Shown here: piece after piece, positions 31,248-40,605 of the stretch
Layout of the letters: every line of letters begins with the position of its first letter
How positions within the stretch are numbered: the stretch's first letter is position 1
Notes under the pieces: generated by a model
Databases searched by the model: none
Told to the model about the DNA's origin: nothing
Seen by the model: the letters and a program-made list of their open reading frames with translations, nothing else
Position numbers and translations under genes: made by a program
NCBI GenBank assembly: GCA_018823125.1
Contig: JAHJIW010000004.1
Coordinates: 1-57,196, forward strand
Source: Candidatus Margulisiibacteriota bacterium
GTDB taxonomy: Bacteria; Margulisbacteria; WOR-1; JAHJIW01
Length of the DNA stretch: 57,196 bases
Direction of reading: 5' to 3'

Positions 31248-32633
31248 GTGGAAAAGTTAGAGAAAAACAACAAAATTTTAAGCTCCTTTCGTGACCCAAG
31301 TGGTTTTTTATTTATTAGAGACGATTTGCTTTATCGTCAAATAAATTTGAAATACAAAGAGGATTACGATCATTTGATGAGTTCTGGTCTTTATTCAGCT
31401 CTGGTAAAAGAAGGATTGTTAATCCCGCATGAAGAAATTATTCCTACAGAAGGTATGGATGATATAGCTTATAAAATTATTAAACCAGAGAACATATCAT
31501 TTATTTCCTATCCGTATGAATGGAGTTTTAGTCAATTAAAAGATGCTGCTTTAACTACACTTAAAATTCAAAAAAAAGCAATTGAGTTTGGAATGTCTTT
31601 GAAGGACGCCAGCGCGTATAATATACAATTCAAAAAAGGTCGTCCGGTACTAATAGATACGCTTTCTTTTGAGAAGTATAAAGAAGGCGAACCCTGGGTT
31701 GCCTACAAACAGTTTTGCCAGCATTTCCTGGCGCCCTTAGCGCTGATGAGCCATAAGAATATTTGTTTAAATCGATTGTTTCAACTATATATTGATGGAG
31801 TTCCTTTAGATTTGGCTAGTTCGCTTCTTCCTTTTAGCACCCGTTTTAGTTTGTCTTTGTTTCCGCATATACATCTGCATGCAAAAAGCCAAAAACATTT
31901 TGCTAATAAATCTGTAAATATGACAAGGCGTAAAATAAGTCGGCTAGCTTTCCTTGGTATTATTGATAGTTTGGAATCCGCCATAAAAAAAATGAGATGG
32001 AAACCCATGGGTACGGAGTGGGCTGATTATTATAATATTACTAATTATTCATCAACCGCATTTCAGCAAAAAAAAGAAATTGTAGCTAACTTTTTAGATA
32101 AGATTGGGCCAACCCAGGTTTGGGATCTTGGGGCAAACGACGGATTTTTTAGTCGAATTGCTAGTCAGAAAGGAATTCCAACCATCTCTTTTGATATTGA
32201 TCCTAGTGCGGTTGAAAAAAATTATCTTGAGTGTGTTGCAAATGGAGAAGATAGTATTTTACCGCTCTTACTTGATTTAACTAACCCCAGCCCGAGTATT
32301 GGCTGGGAAAACAGCGAAAGAGACTCATGGCTAAAACGGGGCCCAGTTGATGCCGTGCTGGCTTTGGCCCTGGTTCACCACTTAGCAATTTCCAATAATG
32401 TTCCTTTACGAAAGATTGCGGCCTTTTTTAGTCGTATTTGTTTTTCTCTGATTATTGAATTTGTGCCCAAAACTGATTCCCAGGTTCAAAAACTTTTATC
32501 CACTAGAGAGGATATCTTTCCTAATTATACACAGCCGGCTTTTGAGCGCGAATTTGGAAAATACTTTACGCTAGAATTGTCTGAAAAGGTAAGTGGGTCG
32601 GATAGAGTTATTTATCTAATGCGGAAGAGATAG
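31248..32633 (+). CDS. Two-part class I SAM-dependent methyltransferase of a glycan locus
   Basis: A 461-residue protein starting with GTG. The N-terminal ~270 residues (FRDPSGFLFIRDDLLYRQIN...) are a domain of unknown function, with the conserved KDASAYNIQFKKGRPVLIDTLSF segment reminiscent of kinase-like/aminoglycoside-type loops. The C-terminal part has the SAM-binding motif I VWDLGANDGFFSRIASQKG, FDIDPSAVE as motif post-I, and DAVLALALVHHLAIS. It probably methylates a sugar or lipid-linked intermediate in the cytosol. The whole arrangement is known from surface polysaccharide clusters. The substrate is not evident. Confidence 0.82.
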   Translation: MEKLEKNNKILSSFRDPSGFLFIRDDLLYRQINLKYKEDYDHLMSSGLYSALVKEGLLIPHEEIIPTEGMDDIAYKIIKPENISFISYPYEWSFSQLKDAALTTLKIQKKAIEFGMSLKDASAYNIQFKKGRPVLIDTLSFEKYKEGEPWVAYKQFCQHFLAPLALMSHKNICLNRLFQLYIDGVPLDLASSLLPFSTRFSLSLFPHIHLHAKSQKHFANKSVNMTRRKISRLAFLGIIDSLESAIKKMRWKPMGTEWADYYNITNYSSTAFQQKKEIVANFLDKIGPTQVWDLGANDGFFSRIASQKGIPTISFDIDPSAVEKNYLECVANGEDSILPLLLDLTNPSPSIGWENSERDSWLKRGPVDAVLALALVHHLAISNNVPLRKIAAFFSRICFSLIIEFVPKTDSQVQKLLSTREDIFPNYTQPAFEREFGKYFTLELSEKVSGSDRVIYLMRKR

Positions 32634-32643
32634 GTCAAATATT

Positions 32644-34173
32644 ATGTTTAAAAAACCTTTTTATATTTATCCGTTTTTATTTGCTATCTTTCCTATCTTG
32701 TTTCTTTTTTCTCATAATATGGATGAAGCTTCCTTTTCGGTGATTTGGCTTCCCTTGGCCATTGCCTTGCTGATGACTCTTTTGTTTTTGTTAATTTTTA
32801 AGTTGCTGCTTCGGGATGGTAATAAAGCTGGAATACTTACATCTTTTTCTCTGATCATGATCTTTTCTTATGGGCATATTTTAAATTTAATGAAAGCACT
32901 TCACGTCGGGAGCTTTGCCTTTCGTTATTTAAGTGTACAGCAACAGCATTTATCCCTTTTGTTGATCTCAAGTATACTTTTTGGTTTGACTCTGTATATA
33001 TTGGTTAAAATTAAGAGAGGTCTTGATGATTTTGCTAAATTCTTAAATATTGTGGCTTTTTCTCTTATTTTGATTTCTCTAATTAACATTGGGTTTGTTC
33101 TGTTAAGTTCAAGAAACGCTCAACGTTATCAGAAAGAAGATAAGATTGAAGTTATTGATTCAAAAAAGGGTATCAGTGAGCTTAGAAATATCTATTACAT
33201 TATATTTGATCGTTACGCTAGCGTATCAACGCTTAAAAGTGCCTATGATTATGATAATACGCCGTTTATTAATAGCCTTGCCAAAAGAGGATTTTATATT
33301 GCTGATAAAAGTGTGGCAAATTATCCGGTTACCTGGGCTTCGCTTTCCTCCTCTCTTAATCTGGATTATTTTGATCCGGATAAGGCAGTGGATTTAAAGG
33401 ATGCCAAGAAAAAACTAGAAGAAAATCAGGTTTGGCCTTTCTTAAAAGCAAAGGGGTATAAATTTATCCATTTTGGGTCAGGCTGGCATCCTTTAAGCCG
33501 CAATCGATATGCGGATGTTAATTTTAATTATTATTTTCCGGATGAGTTTTCAATGTATCTCTATGAAAATAGCTTATTTTATCCCATTCTTACTAAATTA
33601 TTTAGTTTTGATAGACGCTCGCAGAAACATGCCAGAGTTTTATATACCTTCGATAAATTAGCACAGACTACTGATATGGAAGAACCGGTTTTTGTTTTTG
33701 TGCATTTTCAGCTTCCTCATCAACCATATACATTTGATAAAAATGGAAATTTTATTAGCCGGGGGGAGGAGATCAGGAGGGGACGCAAGAGAGCTTATCT
33801 AGAACAATTAATTTTTGCCAATCAAAAGATTATTGAACTTATTGATAAAATTTTAGCAGATTCAAAAAAGCCGCCGATTATCCTTCTGCAGTCAGATGAA
33901 GGACCTTATCCGCTGAGTCAGGAGCTGGACGGTAAGTTCGATGTTAATAAAATGACTAATGATGAAATTGCACAAAAGATGCGGATTATCAATGCATATT
34001 ATTTACCTAACATTAATAAACGGTCTTTATATCCTTCCATATCACCGGTGAATTCATTTAGGCTGGTTTTTAATCATTACTTTGATGCCAATTTCGATTT
34101 ATTGCCGGATCAAAGCTATTCCAGAGGTGGGATTGGATTTATTGATGTAACGAATAAGGTTAAATATGATTAG
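32644..34173 (+). CDS. Membrane sulfatase/alkaline-phosphatase-fold transferase
   Basis: A 509-residue protein with about five N-terminal transmembrane helices (residues 7-160) followed by an outward-facing sulfatase-fold domain. NIYYIIFDRYASVSTL holds the first metal-binding Asp; NYPVTWASLSSSLN holds the likely Thr/Ser nucleophile; FVHFQLPHQPY, and ILLQSDEGPYP supplies another Asp. This layout resembles LtaS, EptA and OpgB-type phosphoglycerol or phosphoethanolamine transferases, which modify envelope glycans outside the cytoplasmic membrane. The donor is unknown. It follows the methyltransferase by 10 bases. Confidence 0.8.
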   Translation: MFKKPFYIYPFLFAIFPILFLFSHNMDEASFSVIWLPLAIALLMTLLFLLIFKLLLRDGNKAGILTSFSLIMIFSYGHILNLMKALHVGSFAFRYLSVQQQHLSLLLISSILFGLTLYILVKIKRGLDDFAKFLNIVAFSLILISLINIGFVLLSSRNAQRYQKEDKIEVIDSKKGISELRNIYYIIFDRYASVSTLKSAYDYDNTPFINSLAKRGFYIADKSVANYPVTWASLSSSLNLDYFDPDKAVDLKDAKKKLEENQVWPFLKAKGYKFIHFGSGWHPLSRNRYADVNFNYYFPDEFSMYLYENSLFYPILTKLFSFDRRSQKHARVLYTFDKLAQTTDMEEPVFVFVHFQLPHQPYTFDKNGNFISRGEEIRRGRKRAYLEQLIFANQKIIELIDKILADSKKPPIILLQSDEGPYPLSQELDGKFDVNKMTNDEIAQKMRIINAYYLPNINKRSLYPSISPVNSFRLVFNHYFDANFDLLPDQSYSRGGIGFIDVTNKVKYD

Positions 34174-34244
34174 TATTGTAAAGATGAAAAAAATAAATTA
34201 TTTAGATTCTTTGTGCAATTACAAGAAATGATAGGAGCTTAATT

Positions 34245-35372
34245 TTGAAAAGAATTCCCTATGCTACGCAATGGATTGATGATGAAGATATTGCAGCGGT
34301 AGTCGCTACGTTAAAATCCTCTAATTTGACGCAGGGACCACGGATCACGGAGTTTGAAAAAAAAGTAGCTGAATATTGCGGAGCTAAATATGCGGTGGCA
34401 GTAAACAGCGGGACTTCTGCTTTGCATATCGCTTGCAAAGCAGCCGGGATTACTAAAGATGACGAAGTTATTACTTCTCCCATAACCTTTGTGGCCTCAT
34501 CCAATTGTGTTTTATATTGTGGTGGTCGTCCGGTTTTTGCGGATGTGAAAGAAGATACCATTAATATTGATCCCCAAGAAATAAAGAAAAAAATCACCCC
34601 AAAAACTAAGGCCATTATTCCGGTACATTTTGCAGGAAATCCCTGTGAGATGGAAGAAATCCAAACCATTGCAAAAGAAAATAACTTAATGGTTATAGAG
34701 GATGCGGCGCATGCGATTGGTGCTGAATATCACGGCTCTAAGATAGGATCCGGTAAATACTCTGATATGACGATCTTTAGTTTTCATCCGGTAAAGCACA
34801 TAACTACGGGTGAGGGTGGGATGGTCTTAACTAATAATGAAGAGTTATACGAAAAATTAAAGTTCTTTAGATCGCACGGGATAACCCGTGACCCGCGCTA
34901 TATCCAAAGGAATGACGGTAGTTGGTATTATGAAATGCATGAGCTGGGGTATAATTATCGCATTACTGATATTCAGTGTGCTTTAGGAATTACCCAACTC
35001 AAGCGGTTAGATAATTTTGTAGAAAGAAGACGAGAGATTGCAAAGCGGTACAATGAAGTATTTAGCAATTATGATGGAATAGCAACACTTAAGGAAATGC
35101 CGCAAACTAAATCTGCTTATCATCTCTATGTAATTTTAGTTAAAAATCGTAAATTTGTTTTTGATAAACTACGCGAGGCAAACATATTTGTCAATGTTCA
35201 CTATATTCCAGTATATCTGCAACCATATTATCAAAAGCTTGGGTACGAGCCTGGGCTGTGTCCTAATGCAGAAAGTTATTACGAAAAGGCTATTTCAATT
35301 CCTATGTTTCCTAAGCTCTCAGATGACGAAGTTAATCTTATTATAAAAAAGATAAAGGAATTAATTAAATGA
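34245..35372 (+). CDS. DegT/DnrJ/EryC1 sugar aminotransferase (PseC/SpsC-like)
   Basis: A 375-residue PLP enzyme starting with TTG seven bases after AGGAG. IPYATQWIDDEDIAAVVATLKSSNLTQGP, VAVNSGTSALHIACKAAGI, DEVITSPITFVASSNCVLYCGG, IPVHFAGNP, VIEDAAHAIGAEY and SFHPVKHITTGEGGMV (the Lys binds PLP) match PseC and SpsC. These transfer an amino group to C4 of a UDP-4-keto-6-deoxy-N-acetylhexosamine in pseudaminic or related nonulosonic-acid synthesis. The matching UDP-GlcNAc 4,6-dehydratase (PseB) is not in the window; the enzyme could instead use the RmlB product. It overlaps the next gene by ATGA. Confidence 0.88.
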   Translation: MKRIPYATQWIDDEDIAAVVATLKSSNLTQGPRITEFEKKVAEYCGAKYAVAVNSGTSALHIACKAAGITKDDEVITSPITFVASSNCVLYCGGRPVFADVKEDTINIDPQEIKKKITPKTKAIIPVHFAGNPCEMEEIQTIAKENNLMVIEDAAHAIGAEYHGSKIGSGKYSDMTIFSFHPVKHITTGEGGMVLTNNEELYEKLKFFRSHGITRDPRYIQRNDGSWYYEMHELGYNYRITDIQCALGITQLKRLDNFVERRREIAKRYNEVFSNYDGIATLKEMPQTKSAYHLYVILVKNRKFVFDKLREANIFVNVHYIPVYLQPYYQKLGYEPGLCPNAESYYEKAISIPMFPKLSDDEVNLIIKKIKELIK

Positions 35373-36739
35373 AAATCTTGCTTATTAATCCGCCAATCAG
35401 AGAATGGTCTAAGCCAAATGTTTTCCCTTTAGGCTTAGGCTACCTTGCGTCTATCTTACTCCAAGAAAAACACGAAGTTGAGATATTAGATATAAATGCT
35501 TATAGATGGGATAAGAATGAAGTTGAAAATGTAATAAGCAAAGCAAATTTTGATATGGTTGGCATTGGCGGCATAGTAACAACCTATAAATATGTAAAAT
35601 GGCTTGTTCCGGTGATAAAAAAATATCACCCCGATAAGAAAATTATGATCGGAGGCAGCGTTGGCAGCTCTATCCCCCAAATTATGCTGGAAAAGAATCC
35701 GGTTGATATTGTATGTATTGGCGAAGGGGAGGAAACCATCAAGGAATTAGTTGAAGCGGTAGGAAACAAGCGGGATTTATCTCAAGTAAGAGGGATTTGG
35801 TTTAAAGATGATTCTGGGAAAATAATAAAAACCGAAAAACGCCCCCCGCTCAAAAACCTAGATGTTAATCCTTTTCCGGCTTGGGATCTTTTCCCGATGG
35901 ATATTTATTTAAAAAATCCGGTGGGGGCTCCTAATCGAAACAAGTGGGTAGATGGTTCAGTTGATGAAAATGTACCGCTTTCAATGAACCTGTATGCCAC
36001 CAGAGGTTGTCCATATAAATGCATCTACTGCTATCATGATTTTATGGGGCATGGCTATCGCAATCGCTCTGCAGAAAATGTCGTAAAAGAAATTGAAACT
36101 CTTTATAATAAATATGGCGTGTCATATTTTCATTTTATTGATGATGAATTTGTCATGAAAAAAGATTTTGTGTATAAATTTTGCGCATTGTTAAAAGAGC
36201 TCATGCAAGAACTTAATCAAAAAATAACTTGGGGTTGTGCGGGGCGGGTGAATCTAATGACAGAAGATTTGATTCGTACCATGGTTGATGCCGGATGCAT
36301 TTCTCTTTGTTATGGTATCGAATCTGGTAGCCAAAGAATGCTTGATTTAATTAAGAAGAGCGTTACGGTTGAACAGGCAAAAAACGCTATTCGATTAACC
36401 CAAAAATATCTTGAGTGGGCAGATTGTTCTTTTATGATTGGCTATCCTGGCGAGACCAAAGAAACAATTCAAGAAACGATTGAATTTTGCAAGGAAGCAG
36501 ACTTAACTCCAGAAGTGATTTTCTTTATAACTCCTTATCCCGGGACAGAATTATACGATCTGGCTTTACAACAAGGGAAAATTAAAGATGAAGAAGAGTA
36601 TGTCCTTGGTTTGGGTGAACAGGGTGAAAAAATTCGGGTAAATTTTACAGATTTCACGGATGAAGAGTTGTTTGCAATTCAGAGTCAAATGGTTAAAGAA
36701 TTAAAAGCTTGGAACACAATAAAGCATACTGCGGGGTAA
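35369..36739 (+). CDS. B12-binding-domain radical SAM enzyme
   Basis: A 456-residue protein. The N-terminal part (to about 150) is the cobalamin-binding fold: LINPPIREWSKPNVFPLGLGYLASIL, VGIGGIVTTYKYV, KIMIGGSVGSSIP. The radical SAM domain begins with ATRGCPYKCIYCYHDFMG, whose CxxxCxxC binds the 4Fe-4S cluster, followed by FHFIDDEFVM, LCYGIESGSQRML and SFMIGYPGETKETI. Such enzymes perform methylations, epimerisations or rearrangements at unreactive carbons. Its position between a sugar aminotransferase and a sugar oxidoreductase suggests a sugar substrate, but this is inference. Confidence 0.88.
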   Translation: MKILLINPPIREWSKPNVFPLGLGYLASILLQEKHEVEILDINAYRWDKNEVENVISKANFDMVGIGGIVTTYKYVKWLVPVIKKYHPDKKIMIGGSVGSSIPQIMLEKNPVDIVCIGEGEETIKELVEAVGNKRDLSQVRGIWFKDDSGKIIKTEKRPPLKNLDVNPFPAWDLFPMDIYLKNPVGAPNRNKWVDGSVDENVPLSMNLYATRGCPYKCIYCYHDFMGHGYRNRSAENVVKEIETLYNKYGVSYFHFIDDEFVMKKDFVYKFCALLKELMQELNQKITWGCAGRVNLMTEDLIRTMVDAGCISLCYGIESGSQRMLDLIKKSVTVEQAKNAIRLTQKYLEWADCSFMIGYPGETKETIQETIEFCKEADLTPEVIFFITPYPGTELYDLALQQGKIKDEEEYVLGLGEQGEKIRVNFTDFTDEELFAIQSQMVKELKAWNTIKHTAG

Positions 36740-36746
36740 AAATACT

Positions 36747-37733
36747 ATGAAATTTTTAATTGTTGGTTGCGGATCAATTGGGCAAAGGCATCTTAGGAAT
36801 TTAATTTCCTTGGGTCATGAAGTTTTTGGCTGTGAAATAAATCCTCAATTAGCCGAACAAATACAAAAAAAACATGGGATCAACGTATTTAAAAGTTTGG
36901 AAGAAGCATTGACCCAAAGATACGATGGCGCTCTCATTTGCTCGCCCACCAGTTTACATGTGCCGATCGCTATTAAATTAGCCCAAAAAGGCATTAACTT
37001 ATTTATTGAAAAGCCACTTTCGAATAACCTGGATGATATTGATAAATTGGAAAACATTGTTAATAAGCAAAATTTGGTGGTTTTGGTGGGTTGTAATACA
37101 AGGTTTTTTCCTAGTTTTAAACTTGCCAAAGAATTAATTGAGAAAAATAAGATTGGAAAGGTATTATCCGTAAAAATAGAATGTGGGTTTTATCTCCCTT
37201 ACTGGCATCCTTATGAAGATTATCGAAAGGGATACAGCGCAAACCGAAAGCTGGGGGGAGGGGTGATTTTCGATGACATTCACGAAATTGATTCGTTACT
37301 TTGGCTTTTTGGTGATGTAAAAGAGTTGTTTTGTTTAGCCGACCGAGTTAGCTCTTTAGAAATCGATACCGAAGATATTGCCGAGATATTGTTGAGATTT
37401 AAATCAAAAGTTATTGCACAAGTTCATTTGGATTATTTACAGCGAACCTATCGACGTTATTACGAATTTATTGGTGAAAATGGAATCATTATCTGGGACT
37501 ATATAAAGCAAAGTGTTCAACTATATTCTAAAAAAGTAAATCAATGGCAAACCTATCAGGAAAGTATCAATGTAAATCGCGAAAGCATGTTTATTGATGA
37601 AATTAAACATTTTATTGATTGTCTTAAAGGAAAAGCTACTTCAATCAATGATCTTGCCTGTGCTAAAAAAATATTAAAGGTTGCGCTGGCTTGCCATGCA
37701 TCAGCACAGAGAAAGGAAATGGTGAGTCTATGA
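36747..37733 (+). CDS. Gfo/Idh/MocA family sugar oxidoreductase
   Basis: A 328-residue NAD(P)-dependent oxidoreductase. N-terminal Rossmann fold: FLIVGCGSIGQRHLRNLISLGHEV; ICSPTSLHVPIAIKLAQKG; the catalytic-region EKPLS (in LFIEKPLSNNLDDI); C-terminal sheet domain with GGGVIFDDIHEIDSLLWLFGDV, where HEIDSL is the usual position of the catalytic His/Asp. It probably oxidises or reduces a nucleotide-sugar or free sugar. It overlaps the next gene by ATGA. Confidence 0.88.
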   Translation: MKFLIVGCGSIGQRHLRNLISLGHEVFGCEINPQLAEQIQKKHGINVFKSLEEALTQRYDGALICSPTSLHVPIAIKLAQKGINLFIEKPLSNNLDDIDKLENIVNKQNLVVLVGCNTRFFPSFKLAKELIEKNKIGKVLSVKIECGFYLPYWHPYEDYRKGYSANRKLGGGVIFDDIHEIDSLLWLFGDVKELFCLADRVSSLEIDTEDIAEILLRFKSKVIAQVHLDYLQRTYRRYYEFIGENGIIIWDYIKQSVQLYSKKVNQWQTYQESINVNRESMFIDEIKHFIDCLKGKATSINDLACAKKILKVALACHASAQRKEMVSL

Positions 37734-38497
37734 TAACCGCATTAATTCAAGCCAGAATCGGTTCTACCAGATTGCCGAGGAAAATCTTGTTAGATCTCGA
37801 AGGTAAAACGGTGTTAGCGCGGGTTATTGAACGAGTAAAAGCAAGTAAGCATATTGATGAAGTGATTATTGCTACAACTATAAACAAAGAGGATCTTACT
37901 ATTGTGGCTCTCTGTGCGGGTCTTGGGATAAGAGTATTTTGTGGTTCTGAAAACGATGTTTTAGATAGATTTTATCAAGCGGCGAGGTTATTTAATATTG
38001 ATCATATTGTAAGAGTTACTTCCGATTGCCCATTAGTCGATCCAAAAATAATTGACAAAGTTATTAGTCTTCATTTGAGTGAGCAATCTGATTATACGAC
38101 TAATACATTGAAAGAAACTTATCCCGACGGACAAGATGTCGAAATTTTTACATTTGAAGCATTGAAAAAAGCGTGGTTACAAGCAACGCTTGCTTCAGAA
38201 AGAGAGCATCTTACTTCTTATATAAGAAAAAACCCCGAAATTTTTAAACACAAGAATTTAGAAAACAAGGAAAATTTGCATAAGAAAAGATGGACTTTGG
38301 ATGAGCCTGAGGATTTTGAGTTTATCAAAACAATATACGAAGGGCTTTATTATCAAAATCCATTGTTTGGTATGAATGAAATCCTTGAATTGGTTAATGC
38401 TAACCCGGCAATTGAAAAAATCAATCATCATATTACGCGCAATGAAGGCTATTTGAAATCTTTAAGAAAAGATAAAGTTCTGGATTTGCCAAAATAA
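37730..38497 (+). CDS. SpsF-type cytidylyltransferase
   Basis: The ATG at 37730 overlaps the preceding stop (ATGA) and gives 255 residues; an in-frame start further upstream lies within the previous gene and has no support. TALIQARIGSTRLPRKILLDLEGKTVLARVIERVKAS is the SpsF/CMP-sugar synthetase pattern (QARxGSxRLPxK), followed by VFCGSENDVLDRFYQAA and HIVRVTSDCPLVDP. SpsF proteins are thought to activate a nonulosonic-acid-type sugar with CTP in spore-coat and O-antigen pathways. A second, different cytidylyltransferase is at 50970. Confidence 0.87.
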   Translation: MITALIQARIGSTRLPRKILLDLEGKTVLARVIERVKASKHIDEVIIATTINKEDLTIVALCAGLGIRVFCGSENDVLDRFYQAARLFNIDHIVRVTSDCPLVDPKIIDKVISLHLSEQSDYTTNTLKETYPDGQDVEIFTFEALKKAWLQATLASEREHLTSYIRKNPEIFKHKNLENKENLHKKRWTLDEPEDFEFIKTIYEGLYYQNPLFGMNEILELVNANPAIEKINHHITRNEGYLKSLRKDKVLDLPK

Positions 38498-38511
38498 GGA
38501 GGATTCTAAAG

Positions 38512-39822
38512 ATGGGAAAATCACAACAACTTTATAATAAAGCAAAAAAAATGATACCCGGAGGAACTCAGCTTTTGTCTAAAAGGCCAGAAATGTTTCT
38601 GCCTGATTTATGGCCGGCTTATTATGAAACTGCTAAAGGTTGCGAAGTGTGGGATTTAGACGGAAATAAGTATGTGGATATGAGTTATATGAGTTTAGGT
38701 GCGTGTATCTTAGGTTACGCTGATCAAGATGTTAATGCAGCGGTTAAGTATGCAGTGGATAAAGGATCGGCTTCTACTTTGAATTGTTACGAGGAAGTGG
38801 AGCTAGCTGAACTGTTACTTGATATACATCCTTGGGCGCAGATGGTCAGGTATGCCCGAACCGGTGGAGAGGCAATGAGCATAGCGATTAGGATTGCCAG
38901 GGCTGCAACTGGCAAGGATATAATTTTATTTTGTGGTTATCATGGATGGCATGATTGGTATTTGGCCGCTAATTTGGCGGATGATAAAGCATTGGATGGA
39001 TATCTTATGCCTGGTCTTTCTCCTAAGGGGGTTGCCAGGGGATTACAGGGTACGTCGAGACCTTTTATATATAATAATACTGAAGAATTTCTTGCGTTAG
39101 TCGAGAAATACCGCGGTAAAATTGCTGCGGTGGTGGTAGAGACAGTTAGAAACTATGAGCCAAAGCCAGAATTTCTTGAAACCATAAGACAAGTTACAAA
39201 AAAGTTAGGAATCGCAATGATCTGTGACGAAGTTAGTTCAGGTTGGAGATTAAATGTTGGCGGGGCCCATTTAAAATATGGCATTTCTCCGGATATTGCG
39301 GTTTTTGCAAAGGCAATCAGCAATGGCTTTCCGATGGGAGCAATAATCGGGAAAGCCGAGGTGATGAATGCTGCTCAGGATACTTTTATTAGTAGTACAT
39401 ATTGGACGGAAAGGATTGGTCCGGCAGCGGCTATCGCAACCATAAAAAAAATGCAGGAAAATAATGTTCCTGAGCATTTAATCAAAATAGGACAAAAAGT
39501 GCAATCTGGTTGGAAGAAATTAGCTGAGAAGCACAATTTGGATATCTCTGTTTCGGGCATTGCTCCTTTGGGACACTTTTCATTTAATTATGATAATGCT
39601 TTAGCCATCAAAACTTTGTTTACCCAATTGATGCTCGAAAAAGGTTATTTGGCAACCAATGCTTTTTATGCTTCTTTTGCACATAAAGAAGAGCATATTA
39701 ATCGTTATATTGACGCTGTTGATGAGGCTTTTGAGTTTATTTCTAAGTCATTAAAAAATAAAAACGTTGAGGATGATTTAAAAGGCCCGATTTGTCATGC
39801 CGGGTTTAAGAGACTTGAATAA
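38512..39822 (+). CDS. Class III aminotransferase, glutamate-1-semialdehyde-mutase-like
   Basis: A 436-residue PLP enzyme with AAGGAGG upstream. SQQLYNKAKKMIPGGTQLLSKRPEMF, WDLDGNKYVDMSYMSLG, VRYARTGGEAMSIAIRIARAATGK, GYHGWHDWYLA, MICDEVSSGWR and FAKAISNGFPMGAIIGK (Lys of FAKAIS binds PLP) match the GSAM-like group found in polysaccharide loci, not the heme-pathway HemL itself. It probably aminates a keto sugar or acyclic intermediate. It is packed against the TIM-barrel gene (stop at 39822, next ATG at 39823). Confidence 0.87.
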   Translation: MGKSQQLYNKAKKMIPGGTQLLSKRPEMFLPDLWPAYYETAKGCEVWDLDGNKYVDMSYMSLGACILGYADQDVNAAVKYAVDKGSASTLNCYEEVELAELLLDIHPWAQMVRYARTGGEAMSIAIRIARAATGKDIILFCGYHGWHDWYLAANLADDKALDGYLMPGLSPKGVARGLQGTSRPFIYNNTEEFLALVEKYRGKIAAVVVETVRNYEPKPEFLETIRQVTKKLGIAMICDEVSSGWRLNVGGAHLKYGISPDIAVFAKAISNGFPMGAIIGKAEVMNAAQDTFISSTYWTERIGPAAAIATIKKMQENNVPEHLIKIGQKVQSGWKKLAEKHNLDISVSGIAPLGHFSFNYDNALAIKTLFTQLMLEKGYLATNAFYASFAHKEEHINRYIDAVDEAFEFISKSLKNKNVEDDLKGPICHAGFKRLE

Positions 39823-40605
39823 ATGAAATATAAAATTGGCCTAAAACTTTATGCAAGTAATATAGAATATGCAAAAATCGCTGATTATGAGTTTAAGCGA
39901 GGGTCGTTTGATTATATTGAACTATATGTTGTGCCAGGAGACTTGAAAAAATACAAAAGTGTATGGGAAAAGTCTCATCTTCCGTTTATTATCCATGCCG
40001 CTCATTGTTTCCATGGTATTAATTTGTCAAAGAGAGAATATTTTCCAGCAAACAAGAAAGCTTATGAGGAAGCCAAAAAATATGCCGATCTTTTGCGTGC
40101 CCCGATAATAATATTTCATCCTGGATTAGCCGGGGATGTTCATGAGACGGCAAGGCAGTTGAAACTTTTTGAAGATAAAAAAATTGTTATTGAGAATAAA
40201 CCGTTTATTGCCTTAAATGGAAAGCGGTGTGTTGGCGGATCGATTAATGATATCCGGGTGATTATGCAAGAAAGCGGTGCGGGTTTCTGTTTGGATCTTA
40301 CCCATGCAATTAAGTATGCTTATTCGAATGATATTGATTATATCGAATATTTGCGACGTTGCATGAAGCTAAACCCTGCGATTATTCATATTTCTGATGG
40401 CAACACCTCAAGCTGTTTTGATGAACACCTGTCGTTAGGCAAAGGCAATTTTGACTTTGTCAGAATCTGTCAAATTATTGACCTCACTAAGCAGCAACGT
40501 TTTATTACTTTTGAGTCACCGAAAAAGATTTCAGCTAAACTTCGTGATTTTAAAAAGGATGTTACGTTTTTTAAAAATATTATGAAAGATGGAGTATTTA
40601 AATGA
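39823..40605 (+). CDS. TIM-barrel protein of the xylose isomerase/endonuclease IV-like fold
   Basis: A 260-residue protein starting directly after the preceding stop. KIGLKLYASNIEYA, FDYIELYVVPGDL, PFIIHAAHCFHGINLS, IIIFHPGLAGDVHET, KIVIENKPF, GFCLDLTHAIKYAYSND, IIHISDGNTS and RFITFESPK follow the beta-alpha order of sugar-phosphate epimerase-like AP_endonuc_2 proteins, with His, Glu, Asp and His ligands at the strand ends for a divalent metal. It is likely a sugar epimerase or isomerase of the glycan pathway. The stop overlaps the NeuB-like gene. Confidence 0.78.
   Translation: MKYKIGLKLYASNIEYAKIADYEFKRGSFDYIELYVVPGDLKKYKSVWEKSHLPFIIHAAHCFHGINLSKREYFPANKKAYEEAKKYADLLRAPIIIFHPGLAGDVHETARQLKLFEDKKIVIENKPFIALNGKRCVGGSINDIRVIMQESGAGFCLDLTHAIKYAYSNDIDYIEYLRRCMKLNPAIIHISDGNTSSCFDEHLSLGKGNFDFVRICQIIDLTKQQRFITFESPKKISAKLRDFKKDVTFFKNIMKDGVFK

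Noticed and set aside
34259..34669. 136-codon minus-strand frame opposite the PseC-like gene
   Set aside because: It mirrors a strongly supported gene, has no ribosome binding site and no recognisable protein pattern.
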